Below are positions 35,707 to 48,500 of a stretch of DNA of 64,000 nt, in pieces. Source of the DNA: Rhizopus sp. PT2906 (lineage: Eukaryota > Mucoromycota > Mucoromycetes > Mucorales > Rhizopodaceae). The notes below the pieces were generated by a model. It was given only the letters and a program-made list of their open reading frames with translations. It was not told the DNA's origin and made no database searches. Location: positions 1-64,000 of the forward strand of contig JAMYHX010000080.1 in the NCBI GenBank assembly GCA_025529335.1, given 5' to 3'. Within the stretch, counting starts at the first letter, position 1, and every line of letters starts with the position of its first letter. Position numbers and translations under genes: made by a program.

Positions 35707-37567
35707 ATGTATTCATCAGAGCCAAGTCAAGATTCAAGCAACATTGGAATACAAGACCTAAAAGAAGATGATAATAACAATAGACTTGAACCACCAGGTT
35801 TTTTAAAATATGCAATAAAGGAGAATTATTTATTGACTCATCACAGAAGGATTCATGGCCATTGCACAATCACCCAACATAAACAATATGGCCAGTAGTA
35901 GCAGCAACAGCACAAGCAGCACTAGTCACCACCCAACCAAGGTCTTACTTGTCTCACTGATTGAATCCCTTTGCCAAGTCTACGGAGATACACCCGAAAT
36001 GAAACGACAGGTGTTTTTGAAACTATGTCAACGACTGAGTCAGGCAGGCATCATACACTATGAATTTATGGATGAACTAGCCTCTCTTCGTTCTTCATAT
36101 CATAAAGCATTCAATCATCTATTCTATCAGACAACAGAAATGGTAAAACGCGGAAGTCCCAAACTGATCACATCCGCAGACTCCATCCTGAGCGTCCAGC
36201 ATTCGAGGTACCGCAATGACTTTATTGAGGAATCGATGATTGGGCGTGGAGGATTTGCGAGTGCGTGGAAGGCACGGAATAAGCTAGACGATATTGTGTA
36301 TGCGGTCAAGAAGATTCGATTGGTGGCAGATAATTACAATGATCAGTACGAAAAGATCTTTAGGGAAATAAAGAGTCTCGCCCGTTTGGAACACCGTAAC
36401 GTGGTGAGATATTATTCGTCTTGGCTGGAGTACGCGTCTGCACTAGATGAGGAAGAGTTGGATGAGGATGATTATTCGTTTGATGCGTCTAGGACGGATG
36501 ATATCTATTCATTAAAAAAGGATCAAGACAAGGATGCCAACAAATCAGATGGGTTCATACTGTATATTCAAATGCAACTCTGTCCAAGTAAGAATAACAC
36601 TATTTAGGTATAGACATGTGTGTGTAACCCCATTCAGGCACGCTGCAGGAGTCTATTAATACAAGGAATCAGCAAGACATTAGTATCATAGATCAACCTG
36701 GTTTTAAAAAGACACATGTTGAATTGTTTACCCAGATACTGTCGGGTGCTGCCTATATTCATCAACAAGGCTTGATTCATCGTGACTTGAAGCCAGGTAA
36801 TATCTTTTTGACTTATGATAACGATACTATCGTGCCCAAGATTGGTGATTTTGGCTTGGCTGCGAGTATTATGGAGCAACAAGTGGATGTGGTGGATAAT
36901 AATCTGCCCAAGATTACGCTGATAGAAGAAATGTCTTTTAGTAATTCACGAGTTGACTCTAGTAATAATATGACGGCGACAACACTTGATAGCAGTTGTA
37001 GTAGTAGCACTGATACCAGTAACTCAAGATGCTCATCAAGAGAAAGCAGAAGGAACCGAACAATCGGTGTGGGCACTCGAACAGTAAGTTTGGTTTATTA
37101 TTCAGCTCATGTACCATTGACTCCTTTTTTATTAGTACGCTGCGCCTGAGCAATTAGAAGGCACAACCTATGACGAAAAGGCCGACATTTACTCACTTGG
37201 CATCATCCTGTTTGAACTACTTCAGCCCTTCTCTACCATGATGGAACGTTCTCACATGTTGACAGATCTTAAATTGAATCAGGGCCAAGTGCCACCAGAT
37301 TTTCTATCTAGGTATCCTGCTGAATCGAAATGGATAGAACAAATGATGCATCAGGAACCTTGTCAGAGACCAAGTGCTTTAGAACTACTACAATATTTTG
37401 ATGATACCCTTGATTCTAAATACTTGCAGATGAAACAAGAAAAGGAAGAATTACAACGTCGGTTAAATGACCTTGAAGCAGAATTGGCTCATGTCAAGCT
37501 TGGTCCTTCAGAAGAGATCAAGATGGACGAAGAGATATCCCATGCTATTTCAAAGATGCTGACATAA
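35707..37567 (+). CDS. HRI-type eIF2-alpha kinase
   Basis: Four exons (35707-35797, 35847-36587, 36638-37083, 37136-37567) give 569 residues. The kinase phosphorylates Ser51 of eIF2-alpha to lower translation in stress. The N-terminal block VLLVSLIESLCQVYGD..RQVFLKLCQRL is shared with HRI (EIF2AK1) and S. pombe Hri1/Hri2, not with Gcn2, PERK or PKR. Kinase motifs: GRGGFASAWKARNKLD, catalytic Lys in YAVKKIRLV, the HRI-like IQMQLC before the insert exit, IHRDLKPGNIF, KIGDFGLA, a Ser-rich insert and YAAPEQLEGTTYDEKADIYSLG. A C-terminal coiled coil (KQEKEELQRRLNDLEAEL) resembles that of HRI. The first intron (35798-35846) has a weak donor but is needed to join the frames; an internal ATG at 35855 is the alternative start. 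The stop is 14 bp from the convergent LIM gene stop. Confidence 0.92.
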
Positions 37568-37581
37568 TAAAATAAATGGTA

Positions 37582-38912
37582 TTAACCATGTTTATTTATA
37601 CACATCTTGCAAACAAGCTCTCCTCGTGAATCTCCTTGCCACATGCCTAATAATATACAGTTGATAACGTTGATTTTTTTATCTTTCTTCTTCTTCTTCT
37701 TCTTCTTACCTGGCACTCGGGAAGAAAGAGCTCGGTTACAACGACTGCATTGAAAGTGATGAATATGATAGTCGTGTCCGAGCGCATTTGCACAAGGTCC
37801 ATCAATGATATTTTGACACACATGACATACTTTCTTGGCATGCGATGCCGTTGATGATTTTGGTACCGATGGTTTTAATGTTGATGGGTTTGGTACTGTT
37901 GGTTTTAATATTGATGGCTTTGTTGGTGCTACAGGCGATGAGGGTGACGATGATGCGGGTTTTGTATAGGATGCTGGTTTTTTAGGCACAGGAGGCTTTT
38001 CTCGACCTGCAACATGACGAGGATAGTGCTGTTCACAATAAGGCTTATTATCTTTAACCATAAATGAGCCGTTGGGAAACGGTTGTTTGCATGCCTAGAA
38101 AGAATATAAGAAAAAAAAAACAACAACATAAAAGTGAATAGTCAACTTACTGTACAATGGAAGCAAGACTTGTGCCATTCCTGATTCAATGCATTGATGT
38201 ATTCTCCCTGCAAGTATTCTCCACATCCACTGCATTTCTTTCCACATTTTTTCAAATAGTCCTCTTGGCAGTAAGGTTGATCGTCAAGGACCATAAACTG
38301 TTGATCACCAAATGGTTGCTTACAGACACAACAGACAAAATGATCTTGATGATAGTATTTACCTAGAGCACGGATAACTTGCTAGAAAGAAAAAATAAGA
38401 TGACATGATTTTCAACACCAATAACTTACTCGTTCAATAGGTTCACCACATGTATCACAGTACAAGGTAAAGAGTCGACGGTAATCAATAGAACAATATA
38501 TATCACCATCTTTTTCGAAATATGACTCGTTCTCGAGTTGTCTGTGGCATACCTTGCAAGTGAAACAATGAGAGTGCCAAACCCCGTTGCCAGGAACCGA
38601 TACAACCGAGCCATGTACTTGTTGATGACATGCAGAACATTCTTGACCTACATAAAGAGGACTTGTCACACTCACTTTTGATAGAGGTCTAGGTGTCTTG
38701 GGTGTCTTGATATCCGAAGCATGCTGATTGCGTTTGGGCTCATATGTTAAATCCTTTTTTAACTGTTGATAGTCTCGAGAAGGTGTGTGAGTTGGCTTGC
38801 TCGGGAGTGCGTTCAAGTAATTCTCTACAAGATCATTAGCTCTTTTTTGTTTGGCGTTTTTTTTTTTCATACAAAAATCTTTACCAAGTTGATCCTTTGT
38901 CAAATAAGACAT
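37582..38912 (-). CDS. Paxillin-like LIM-domain protein
   Basis: Four exons (38430-38912, 38151-38381, 37710-38094, 37582-37646) give 387 residues. Four LIM zinc-finger domains are visible: CSACHQQVHG...CKVCHRQL...CSIDYRRL; CDTCGEP...CCVCKQPF...CQEDYLK; CSGCGEYLQGEY...CTACKQPF...CEQHY; and, after a Pro/Ser-rich linker, CHVCQNII...CSRCNRAL...CKMC. The N terminus has a coiled, Lys-rich region. Fungal paxillin-like proteins (Pxl1) work at the contractile ring and sites of polarised growth, linking Rho signalling to actin; that role is inferred. The last LIM domain is split by an intron whose donor follows CCAG and precedes a CTT repeat. Confidence 0.88.
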
Positions 38913-39056
38913 ATGAAAGAAAAAAAAAAGAAAACAGAAATGGGTGTAAACAAAAACAATGTCAATGCAAATATTAAAACTCCGGAGAAACCTCTCATTT
39001 TATTTAAAGGATTAAATGAATGGTTGTCGTATGGATGTCTGCGAGGTAAAGCAATG

Positions 39057-42000
39057 TTAGGTTGTAGTTTTATATGCGGTAATATTTACCCTTTTTCTTT
39101 TCATTTGTCTAGGAAATGTTGATTGCCCTGGACTTAAGGCCATATTATCCACATCATCGATCAGTGTCAAGTGATCCTCTTCTTCTTTTACTGCACCCAA
39201 GACAGGACTAAATGACTCTGACTCTGTATCCCTTGACTAAAATAAAAAAAAAAAGATAAATACACATCTTGATAGTATTCATGGTTACCTCTTGTGATAA
39301 AACAGGAGTAGATCGTGTCTTTTCAAAGGCTTCCTTTAATCTTCTTTGACCTTCTTGCATAATCTATAATGTGTGGTGAGCCATTGAAGATAAACATGAT
39401 CATCTTACCTTTAATTTGCACTTTAGCCTGTTGTTCTCATCTTGTAAACTATGTAAAGCATTACGCATATCCGATATAAACTCCTCTTCTCCACCAGCGT
39501 CTACACTAATAGCTACCATCTGACTTGGTTTCTTGGATGCCAAGATGGGTATAGATATTTTAGCATATTTCTTAAACAAAGTCTTGGCTCTCTGTTTAAT
39601 ATTGTATGGATCATGCTTGAATTCACGTTGTGTGATCAGTTTGAGCAATTTACCCATGTTTGTTTCCTATGAAGCTTCAGTTTCCTCCTCTTCTTTTGTC
39701 GTCCTTATTTACCTTGACAAGTTCAAATGTCACATCTTGAAACTGTTCGATTTCACCCATAATCACATCTGCATCATGTGAATATTCTTCACCTCGAAAG
39801 ATACTTCGTCGTAGCTTCTTTCTTAAGTCTAAGAACCGATCAAACACGGGATCCTTCTGAATAGTAGTAGTAGCAGTAGATGCGTCTACTTCCATCGATT
39901 GCATCGACTCAACCTTTTGTTCCTTTTCTGTCTTTTCTTGAGCTACAAGTCTCAACTGATTGACTTCTCTGTATAATTCTTGAATATGCTCTTGTTGCTT
40001 TTGTTTATCCTTTTCTAACTCTGTTATCCTCTCCAGCAATTTCGTTTTTGTATCCTCATCTTTATTTGTATAGTCTCTGAATTGACTCAGTTCATTTTTC
40101 AGCATGTCTTGTCGGTCAAGTATCTTTTTTGATATAAGTCAAGTGTAATCCTAAAGAGAGCACCTTACCTCTTTAACTAAATCTAAAAAATCGTCAAGAC
40201 ATGAATCAAACATTATAAATGAGTCTTACCTTGTTTGTTCGTTTCATTTAAATGCTGTGTCTCTGATTCTGATATTTTGTTCTATGTATATTTATATATA
40301 AAGTGAGTGTTTATACATATTATATTAATCCTAACAACTTGCCTGTTTGTCTAATAAATCTAGATACATTTGTTTTATTGAATTCATTTCTGCTTCTATA
40401 TCCTGCGCCGCCTTTTGTCTTGCTTCTAATGTCGTATTGCGTCCTTCTGCTTCAATCCATTTGTTACGTAAATCCTCTAATTGCTCGATTAGATTATCTA
40501 CGAACGGGTCATATTCTTCCTCTTCTTCCTCTTCATTGTTAGTATTGCTCGACTGTCTAATAATTGTTGATGATGGCTCTTCCATATCATCTCTCATCAT
40601 TTCATCTTCATATACCCTCCTTGCTATCCTGTGCTGCGTTCTAGGCCGCTTATTTGCTTTTATAAAACATAAGATATCGTTAAGCAAAGAGATAAAATAT
40701 CAATTACCATAATTTGATATCTGTTCAGGCTCGATTCTTGGATGCATTCTACGCCAGATAGTGACATCCCTCGCAACAGCTGCAAACTTCATAACATGGC
40801 TATTTTCATCAAATCCTGTATCAAATGGGTTCACATTGACCACCATTACGGCTTTTCCATCTCCTTCGAATGAACTTTTGAATAGCTCTGTTAATTTACT
40901 ATGTCGATAAGGTACCATCATCGGTTTCTTTATGAAATATTAGTCTATGGTTATGTAAATATGTATGCGCAACTACCTTGCCCATGGCTACTTTGACCTG
41001 ATTCAATCGGAGTGTTTCCATACATTGCCCAAGTACCATCAGTGATTTATTGATATTACCTGCTTCCTTTAATCGTTGACCTATGAACAAGTCAGAAAGA
41101 AAGTTTCTTTTTGTTTTTATGCAAACTTACCAAAGTTTAATGTATTCCTATATCTTTCTGAACCAGCCAAATCAACAATTGAAAACCTTGAAACAGTAGC
41201 ATATACAGGATCCTATCATATTAAGGTCAGTCATGATGTACTCCTTTTTTTATGACTCACCTCGATAATGTAATCATTCTCATCGATAGGCACTCTCACA
41301 ATCCTGATTGTAAAAATACTGTGGCTTCGACTACTTGTTGGATTAGTCATTGTAGAATATTCTGCACGATTTCGCTGTCCTTCGAGTAGGATCGCATAGG
41401 CCTCGTCAATGCTCTGCACACGTACTTCCTTTAATCCTGCAATATATTTATGTCCACTGCTGTACTCGTATTTTAATGGTAAAGCCTGTCTTTTGGATAG
41501 ATGATCAGGTCGAACCAAGAGATCATAAATCTTTTCTGTATAGATTTCAGCAAAGGATAACCAGATACCATATTCAAAGTTTTGTTCAATCGGAATCGCG
41601 GTTGAGTCCCTGTTTTCCCAAATCTCTTTCTAGTATACAAATAAATAAAAAAGGAGCGATAAGATGGATATCATTCTACTTACGGCCATATTGGGATAAT
41701 CAAAGATATTCCTATTCTCTTCCTCATCATGTATATAGGTCTGTACTAGGCTATGCATACATGGCTTCACTTTGGAATCACTCAAGAATCCATCGATACT
41801 GTTGAATATCACGTCCAATGTACGTGGCAGCAGTCCAGGTTGTTTCTTGGTACCCATAATTGAATACGTTTTGCCTGAATTAGTGACCCCATATGCAAAG
41901 ATCAGGGCATTTTCTCCTCGTAACACGTCTTGGATGAGTGGTAATGTTGTCTTGTTGAAAAATTCCTGCTGTGTGACAGATTCTGTAAAGATCCGAGTGA

Positions 42001-42277
42001 ATCTATATCGCTCGGGTGCTCTGTTTCTTGTACGATAAGCGTTGGAATCCTGTTGATATGTCAGTATTATAGTCTATTTGTACTTTAATCTGTTTTGTAC
42101 TTGTGGTGGAGTCATGGAGATTTCTAAATCGTTAATGATCTGCAAATAAGGGTCCTCCATGTCGGATTCATAATGAGGTGGTTTGGGTCGAATTCTTAAA
42201 TAAGCTTTCACTGGCTCCTTATCGGGTGGATATAGTTCGTTATGGTGACCAGTACCTCTAAGTGGTGATGCTGCCAT
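39057..42277 (-). CDS. Kinesin-6-like motor (KIF20/KIF23 family)
   Basis: Thirteen exons (42101-42277, 41684-42049, 41261-41629, 41131-41212, 40977-41080, 40708-40927, 40343-40656, 40230-40281, 40169-40182, 39713-40123, 39409-39666, 39289-39363, 39057-39236) give 873 residues. The motor is N-terminal: VKAYLRIRPKPP, P-loop YGVTNSGKTYSIMG, switch I NPTSSRSHSIF, switch II VDLAGSER, then KEAGNINKSLMVLGQC. The family is suggested by LIQDVLRGENALIFAYGVTNSGKT and by the extended loop-6 region. The rest is coiled coil with an acidic insert and a basic C-terminal tail (PRQMKRKRVNI). Kinesin-6 members bundle midzone microtubules in anaphase and cytokinesis. Exon 9 is only 14 nt, and intron 7 has a GC donor (AACAG|GCAAGT); both are needed to hold the frame. 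Confidence 0.85.
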
Positions 42278-43265
42278 GTATAAAATAAATAAAAGAAAAA
42301 GCAAGAAAGCGCTTTTTATTGTCTGTTTTTGTCAATGTGACTTGTATCGATATTCCAGGAGTTCATCTCTCTTTGTTATGCAACTGAAGGGCTCAATTAT
42401 AGAGTGACAGTAGCATTTCAGTAGACATTTGTTTATTGAATAGATATGCCTTGAAAATGCTATTGATTCCCTTTTTTTGGATCTTTTTATTTATTTCCTT
42501 TTTTGGAACACATAAGCTACATTTTTGCTGTAAAACAACCTTCGTTTGTATCATCCTCGTTTTTGGAATAATTCTATTTTTAATTCAAACAAGGCCATAT
42601 TGACTTTTGAGACTAATTTTGCACAAGATTACTTTTAAAAGTTTGGCTACCGTCAAAGGCAACCAGAAACTAACTTAAGCGCAACCACAACTGATAGCGA
42701 TAATGAAGTTATCATGAATATTGCAGCAGATACGAACTCTGCGGCAGCTCAAATAGTGGTGACTCCTTGACGATGATATTCAAAGCCAATAGACATCACA
42801 AGAAGAAGGATGAACATATTAAAACTATTTCCTTCATTTTTCTTCACAACCAATCTCATTACTTTCCTCTTCCTCATCATCCCAGTTGAAGCTATCCTCC
42901 AAAGCTTTCATGTTTGGGCCAGATAACCTTTGTTTCCCATTGTTGGGATTTAACAATGAGACTTGCACCCAAGAGGTCATCGATCTTGTTTACGTACTTT
43001 TTGGTTCTTGTATCATTTACCTGTGCTTCCGTCTCCAAAGTAGATTTCTATAATAATGTACAAATGATTGAGTTGACTGTACTATGAATAATATCCATGT
43101 CACGCTACCTTGTTGAAATAAAGGTACACAAATGGACGAAATAGGCCAGTAAAAACCGGTTGAAATGGATTGCCACTTTTTCAAAATCTAATTTTAGGCT
43201 AAACCTTATATTCTATTGGCCAGCGCACACCAAATTTTCTAGTGGTCTAAATGACGGTAGCTTTC
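42278..43265. other. 1-kb divergent spacer with decayed coding fragments
   Basis: It separates the divergent kinesin and ARS2 genes. No intact gene. A plus-strand frame near 42635-42772 ends in a stop and has a protein-like composition. The minus strand holds a two-piece coding-like relic at 42892-43177 (separate entry). Confidence 0.45.
42892..43177 (-). pseudogene. Two-piece coding-like relic
   Basis: Two segments, 43109-43177 and 42892-43047, join in frame through AAG|GTAGCG and ..ATTATAG|AAA. The combined 75 codons read like protein (for example GLFRPFVYLYFNK, then KKYVNKIDDLLGASLIV) and end at a TAG. Upstream the frame meets a TGA, so no start is available. Other frames here are broken. 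I do not recognise the family; it may be the 3' end of a dead gene or repeat. Confidence 0.25.
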
Positions 43266-43284
43266 TTTTTTTTTTTTTTTTTTT
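43266..43284 (+). promoter_or_regulatory. T-tract upstream of the ARS2 gene
   Basis: Nineteen T residues end about 20 bases before the ATG at 43305. An in-frame ATG at 43251 would read the tract as poly-Phe, so 43305 is preferred. Confidence 0.45.
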
Positions 43285-43304
43285 CTTTTTCTTTTGTACA
43301 AAAG

Positions 43305-45491
43305 ATGGTTTACAACGATTGGTCAGATGACGATACAACAACAACAAAGGGACGGGACAAGTTTCGTCATGAAAGAAGTCATGACGATTATGATAGAAGA
43401 AAACGTAGTCGTCGAAGTCCCACTCCTCCTGAAGGTAGAACTTGACTTTTTTTCTTTACGTTTTCGTATTTTTTATCTCTTATTTCTTTATTCCATTATC
43501 TTGTTTTTTTTTTTTCTATTATTACTTTTTTTTGCTCAACTTTGACCATATGAAAAGAACGTCGACATAAGAGAAGACCATCACCAAGAAGAAGAGATGA
43601 AATGGAACAAGATCACTATGGCAATTTCCCCATGATGGGTAAACTAAAACTACAAGTAAAAATATATTAAAAATAACACTTTATAGAAATGATGAACCCA
43701 CAACTAGCTTGGGCAAGGTATGCTGTTGTTTATCTATTAATATATATAATAATAACTTGTTACCCATGAACGGGGGTAAAAAACAAAAAAAAAGATTTCC
43801 AATGGATCCAAATCAACTTGACTATCTTGTGCCTTACAAACAATTCTATGAATACACTAAAAGAACATCCAACCGACGTATTGATGACGAAGATGTTCAA
43901 AAGCGATACAGTCACTATAAAGAAAAATTCGCTGCTCGCCAATTATCACAGTTCTTTTCGGCTAACAAAGACAAACAGTGGTTTCTCGAAAAATATCATC
44001 CGACTCACTCCCGTGCTCGTTATGAAGAAATGATACAGCGTAGAAAGAAATACATGCAGGAGTTCTTGGCTGCGCTTGAACAAGGTGAATTTGATGATGT
44101 TTGCTTTGACAAAAAGCCAGAATCAAGCACGGCAGGAGAACAAACAACAGAGGAAGAAGAAGAATACGAGTCTCGATTAGTGATCAAAACGGTTCCACCT
44201 ACGATTGCCAGAGAAAAGATTCTGGAAGTAAGTCATGGGGTGAGTTATTTGGGCGCAATTTACTTATTTATGTATAGATGTGCAGCAAAGTAGAAGGATT
44301 TGATTATCTGGCCCTTTCTGAGCCTCAACCTAGTCGGAAGTTTCATCGTATCGGCTGGATCTGCTTTCAACAAGGCACAGACATTAAGAAGGCGTTTGAT
44401 CAACTGGATAATCAAAAAGTAGACGATTTTGTCGTCCATTTAGCCCTCAACCGTAAGAGCGCAACCCAGAATCGTACGCCCCGTACAGCACCCGAGATTA
44501 CACAAAGCGCAGATCGTCTGAAAAAAGATCTGGACCAAATAAAAGAGTTGGCAACTGCATTAGAAGCCATGCTTTCAGAGGAAGAAAACGGAATGAAGTT
44601 AGTCGAACAGCGTGCGGACAAGGTCATTGCTGAACACAGTGATGCGGATGAGATTTATAAGTTGAAAAAGAAGTTGGATATGCTCATTACCTATCTACGC
44701 CGCGTTCATATGTACTGCTACTATTGTGGGGTTGAATGTGACTCATTGGAAGAGTTAAATCGAAAGTGCTGTGAACCCCATTGTCGTGCTTCTCCTGAAG
44801 CTAGCAGTCCGAGTGACTCGAAATCAAAGAATGAAAAAGGAGGTGAGAATGACTTTTTGAATGCTCGAACCTGTCTCTCATAGGCTCCTTGTTTTTATAG
44901 TTATCCAATGGGCAAAGAACTTGGATCAAAAGATATCCTTAAAGATACACACTCCTGATGAGCGTGAGCTTAAAAAATTAGGTGGCAGAGTTTTACAGAG
45001 GTGTGTGATACATGGTATAAACCTTTGTAGGGTACTAAATTCTTCTTTTTAGTGAAATTGACGACTTTTTAAGAGAGCATGTATTACAAGAACATGAATC
45101 AAAGTTCAAGTGTCAAGTGGGTGAGTGCTCCAAGGCTTTCAAAGGACTTCCATTTGTTGAAAAGCATATCATGACGAAGCATGCTGACGAGATTGAACGT
45201 AAAAAGACTGAAGTTGAGTACTTTAACAATTATGTATGTGATCCAAACCATTTACTTCCTACTCAATCACAACAACCTGTGGTACCCATCTCTCAACCTG
45301 CCTTCATCATGCGTCCTCCTGCTATCTCTTGGGAACAAATACCACGCTTGGGTATTGACATGCAGCCTTCTTGGAACTCAAGAAGACCCATGAGACAGGA
45401 CGAGAATCTTCCTAGAGATCCTCGTCAGGTCAAATCTTACGTTGATTTGGACGCTCCAGCTGAAGGTGATTCGAATATTTCTTTTTATTAA
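43305..45491 (+). CDS. ARS2/Serrate homologue (SRRT, Pir2-like)
   Basis: Seven exons (43305-43434, 43558-43638, 43687-43717, 43795-44227, 44278-44842, 44901-45000, 45053-45491) give 592 residues. ARS2 binds the nuclear cap-binding complex and sorts Pol II transcripts between processing, export and decay. An Arg/Asp-rich N terminus leads to the conserved core: RYSHYKEKFAARQLSQFF, DKQWFLEKYHPTHSRARYEE, an RRM-like part (IKTVPPTIAREKIL ... ALSEPQPSRKFHRIGWICF), coiled KKLDMLITYLRRVHMYCYYC, a C2H2 finger (CQVGECSKAFKGLPFVEKHIMTKH) with the following EVEYFNNYV, and the C-terminal tail YVDLDAP, which in other species contacts the cap-binding complex. The acceptor at 43794 lies in an A-rich context and is the weakest junction. 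The stop is 41 bp from the convergent Sen1 stop. Confidence 0.94.
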
Positions 45492-45532
45492 GAAAAAAAA
45501 AAAAATAAATATGTACATGCATGTTTATGCTA

Positions 45533-48500
45533 TTAATCAAACCGTGTCCGTTTACTTTTTACATCTTGTACTATGGAATCAATGCTGCGTACAGGCGGAG
45601 GCATGCTTTTGTTTTTATTTTCGCTCTGTCGCTCTTGTTCTCTAATCTGTTTCATGGTTTGCTTTGCAGCTTGATGCTATACAAAGGTATGAACAAGCCT
45701 AGTCATAAAATGCCAAAGAGCTTACCTCTAGACTTGCTTTTTCTCTTGCACTCAGTCCTTCTGGCCAATCCGACTGTGCTCGCTTTGGTTTCTAAACAAG
45801 AGGTTATTCATCCGTATTTTTTTTTTTAATAAATAACTTACCATCGGTTGGTGTCGTTTCTTGTTAATGAATAAACCACTTGAACTGCTATTATTGTTTT
45901 TACCACCTTTTCCTGATGGATGCATACCTCTCGCAGCACGATACTGATGAAGGCTCACTTTTTGTGGTTCATGTCTATTTGGTTGATGTTGCTGTGGCCG
46001 AGTACCTTGCACTTCCTTCAAGTTTCTTACTTTTTCAATAAACGATTGTTCTTCAGAAACTTTAGGTCGCGTGGAAGATCTTGAGTCATCAATTGGACTC
46101 GGCGATCGTTTTTGTCCCACTCTAGGTGAGTCTGTTGATAAGGTTGGTTCAGATATCCTAACCGGTCCCTTTGGAGTCGTATCTGGCTGTACAGAAGAAG
46201 TGGGGGTAAATTCTTTCTCGTAAATGTTTTGAGGTATCCTTGATTCGTCCATGCGATGATTAAAGTAAGGGTATCGACACTATGAAACATAAGTAAATTG
46301 CTTGTTTTCATATTTTCCCTTTACCTCTCGAATGAGTGATCTTTGTTCTGCATCACGGACAAGTTCTCCCCAGTATTCACTTCTTGCCAACGATGACGCA
46401 TGGCCCAAGACAAACAAGGAGAATTTGGCTCTGGTCAAGCCGACGTTCATACGACGCATATCGGCAAGGAAGCCAATACCACGATCTTTTTGATAAAGTT
46501 ACATTCTATTCAAATATACCCATTCTTTTTTGTTTCTTACCATTTCCTGCTCTTACGCAAGAGAATATGATGATTTCCTTTTCTTGCCCTTGAAAACCAT
46601 CGACTGTGTTAAAGTCAATTGCATCCACAATGTTGCTTCCAAACCGTTTCTGAAATGCAGCTTTTAGCTGACCTACTTGTTGCTTATAAGGTGTAATGAC
46701 ACCAATTTTTGACGCAAACTAGTATAGATGAGCATTGGATTTCTCTTTGAATGGTTATTTTACCTTGACTGTAGGTAGTTTTGTAAGAAGCAAGTCTACA
46801 AGAGTCACAGCGGCGTTTGCTTCTGCTGCGTTAAAGATAGATCTACCCCTACCCATCTTTTCTTGACCATCATAAACATCAAAGAAGCAGTAGGGAGGAA
46901 ACTCTGGTAGTGCATGCCAGACAGCGGATGACATCTTGTCCATCTGAGGGCCATCCTGTAATCGAGATTGATAAAACAATTTGCTTGGAAAGCTACTAAT
47001 CTCGGGATGCATACGATACTGTATACTAAAATCATATAAAGAAATAAGACGTCTGATATGATATGCTACTATCACGCTTACCTCAATAGGTTCACTTCTT
47101 CTCCAACTGTTTTCTCTAATCTCATAAACAAACTCTGCTGATAGTCGTATTTAGCGGCCATCGTAGACATGACTGTGGGCGGCAACTGATTAGGATCTAT
47201 ATGAAAAAAAATGAGAAAGATGTATATGATCAAAGGCCCATGTTATTCGTTACCTCCAACAAGAACACATTTCTGTGTATCAAACTTGAGAGGAATCAAA
47301 GAACTAATTTCAACTGACTGAGCAGCTTCATCCACAATAACGGTTCCAAAAGACATTCCCATCGTTGTCAGCATATCATGTCCACTACCGCTCAATGTGG
47401 CACAGACAACATCTGCATTCGCAAGCACCTTCTGACGCGCTCTGATACGAGACACTTCCATCTCTTGACCATAATTCTTTTGATCCTGATGAGCATCCTT
47501 GAGGGCAATCTTGGCTTTGGCCAGCTTTTGAGCGAGCGCTTTACGTCTGCCACGAAGAATAGACATTTGTACCATATCACCTCCTGCCTGCGTGATTTCT
47601 CGATCGACATCATCAAGTCCAATCTGAATGTTACGAATCTCATTGTGTAGACTGTCAAGACGAGCACCTATCTTTGCAATCGTCGTATCGTTTCCAACAG
47701 CAGCATCCATCTCGGCTTCAACTAGACGATCTAATATACGGTCTTTGACACTTGCATTTACTGAATCTGCTACACCGATACGCACGACATTCGGCCGCCT
47801 GACACCATGTGCTGTCATGATACCATCCTTCAGTCGTTTTGTAATTTCATCAACAGCTGCATTACTTGGTGCACACACGAGAAGTTTACCATGAATAGGA
47901 CGTCGTTGAGTCGAATTCGATCGTTGGTCTAGCAAGGATACAATCAAGGCCAAGATCGTTTTTGTTTTACCCGTACCAGGAGGACTATGGTCATCAAATC
48001 AGCTACCTTTTTGTTTTATACACTTTATATAAAAACTTACCCTTGAATCAAAGAGAATCCATATTGCTTTTGAATGGCAGATGCAATAGCTCGAGCCTGA
48101 GGTTCATTCAATCCGTAATTTTTACAATACTGTTGAATAATCGATGCGCTTGGTCTTTCGTCTGTATTTGGCGTAGGGCAAAGTATTTCAGGACCAAGTT
48201 CAAAGTGCTCTAACCCTTCTAGTGCTGCATATTCACGCATGGCAGTTGTAAGACTCATGATACGTAGAACACTCCAACTTGTCTTGGGCGAAACAGAATT
48301 TAAAACGCTGATACGGTCTGAAGTGAAGTAGCAACGGATACCCACTTCACCCATATTTTTTGTTTGATTTATCGAGATGACTTTACCCAAGAAGGCTCTA
48401 CCTCTCCAAGGTTTCATCGCTTCGGTTCCCTCGGTTAAGCTGGTAGGATCATTAAAGAAGGCTGTTCCGAAATGATTGGCTATGCACACGAGATCGTCAA

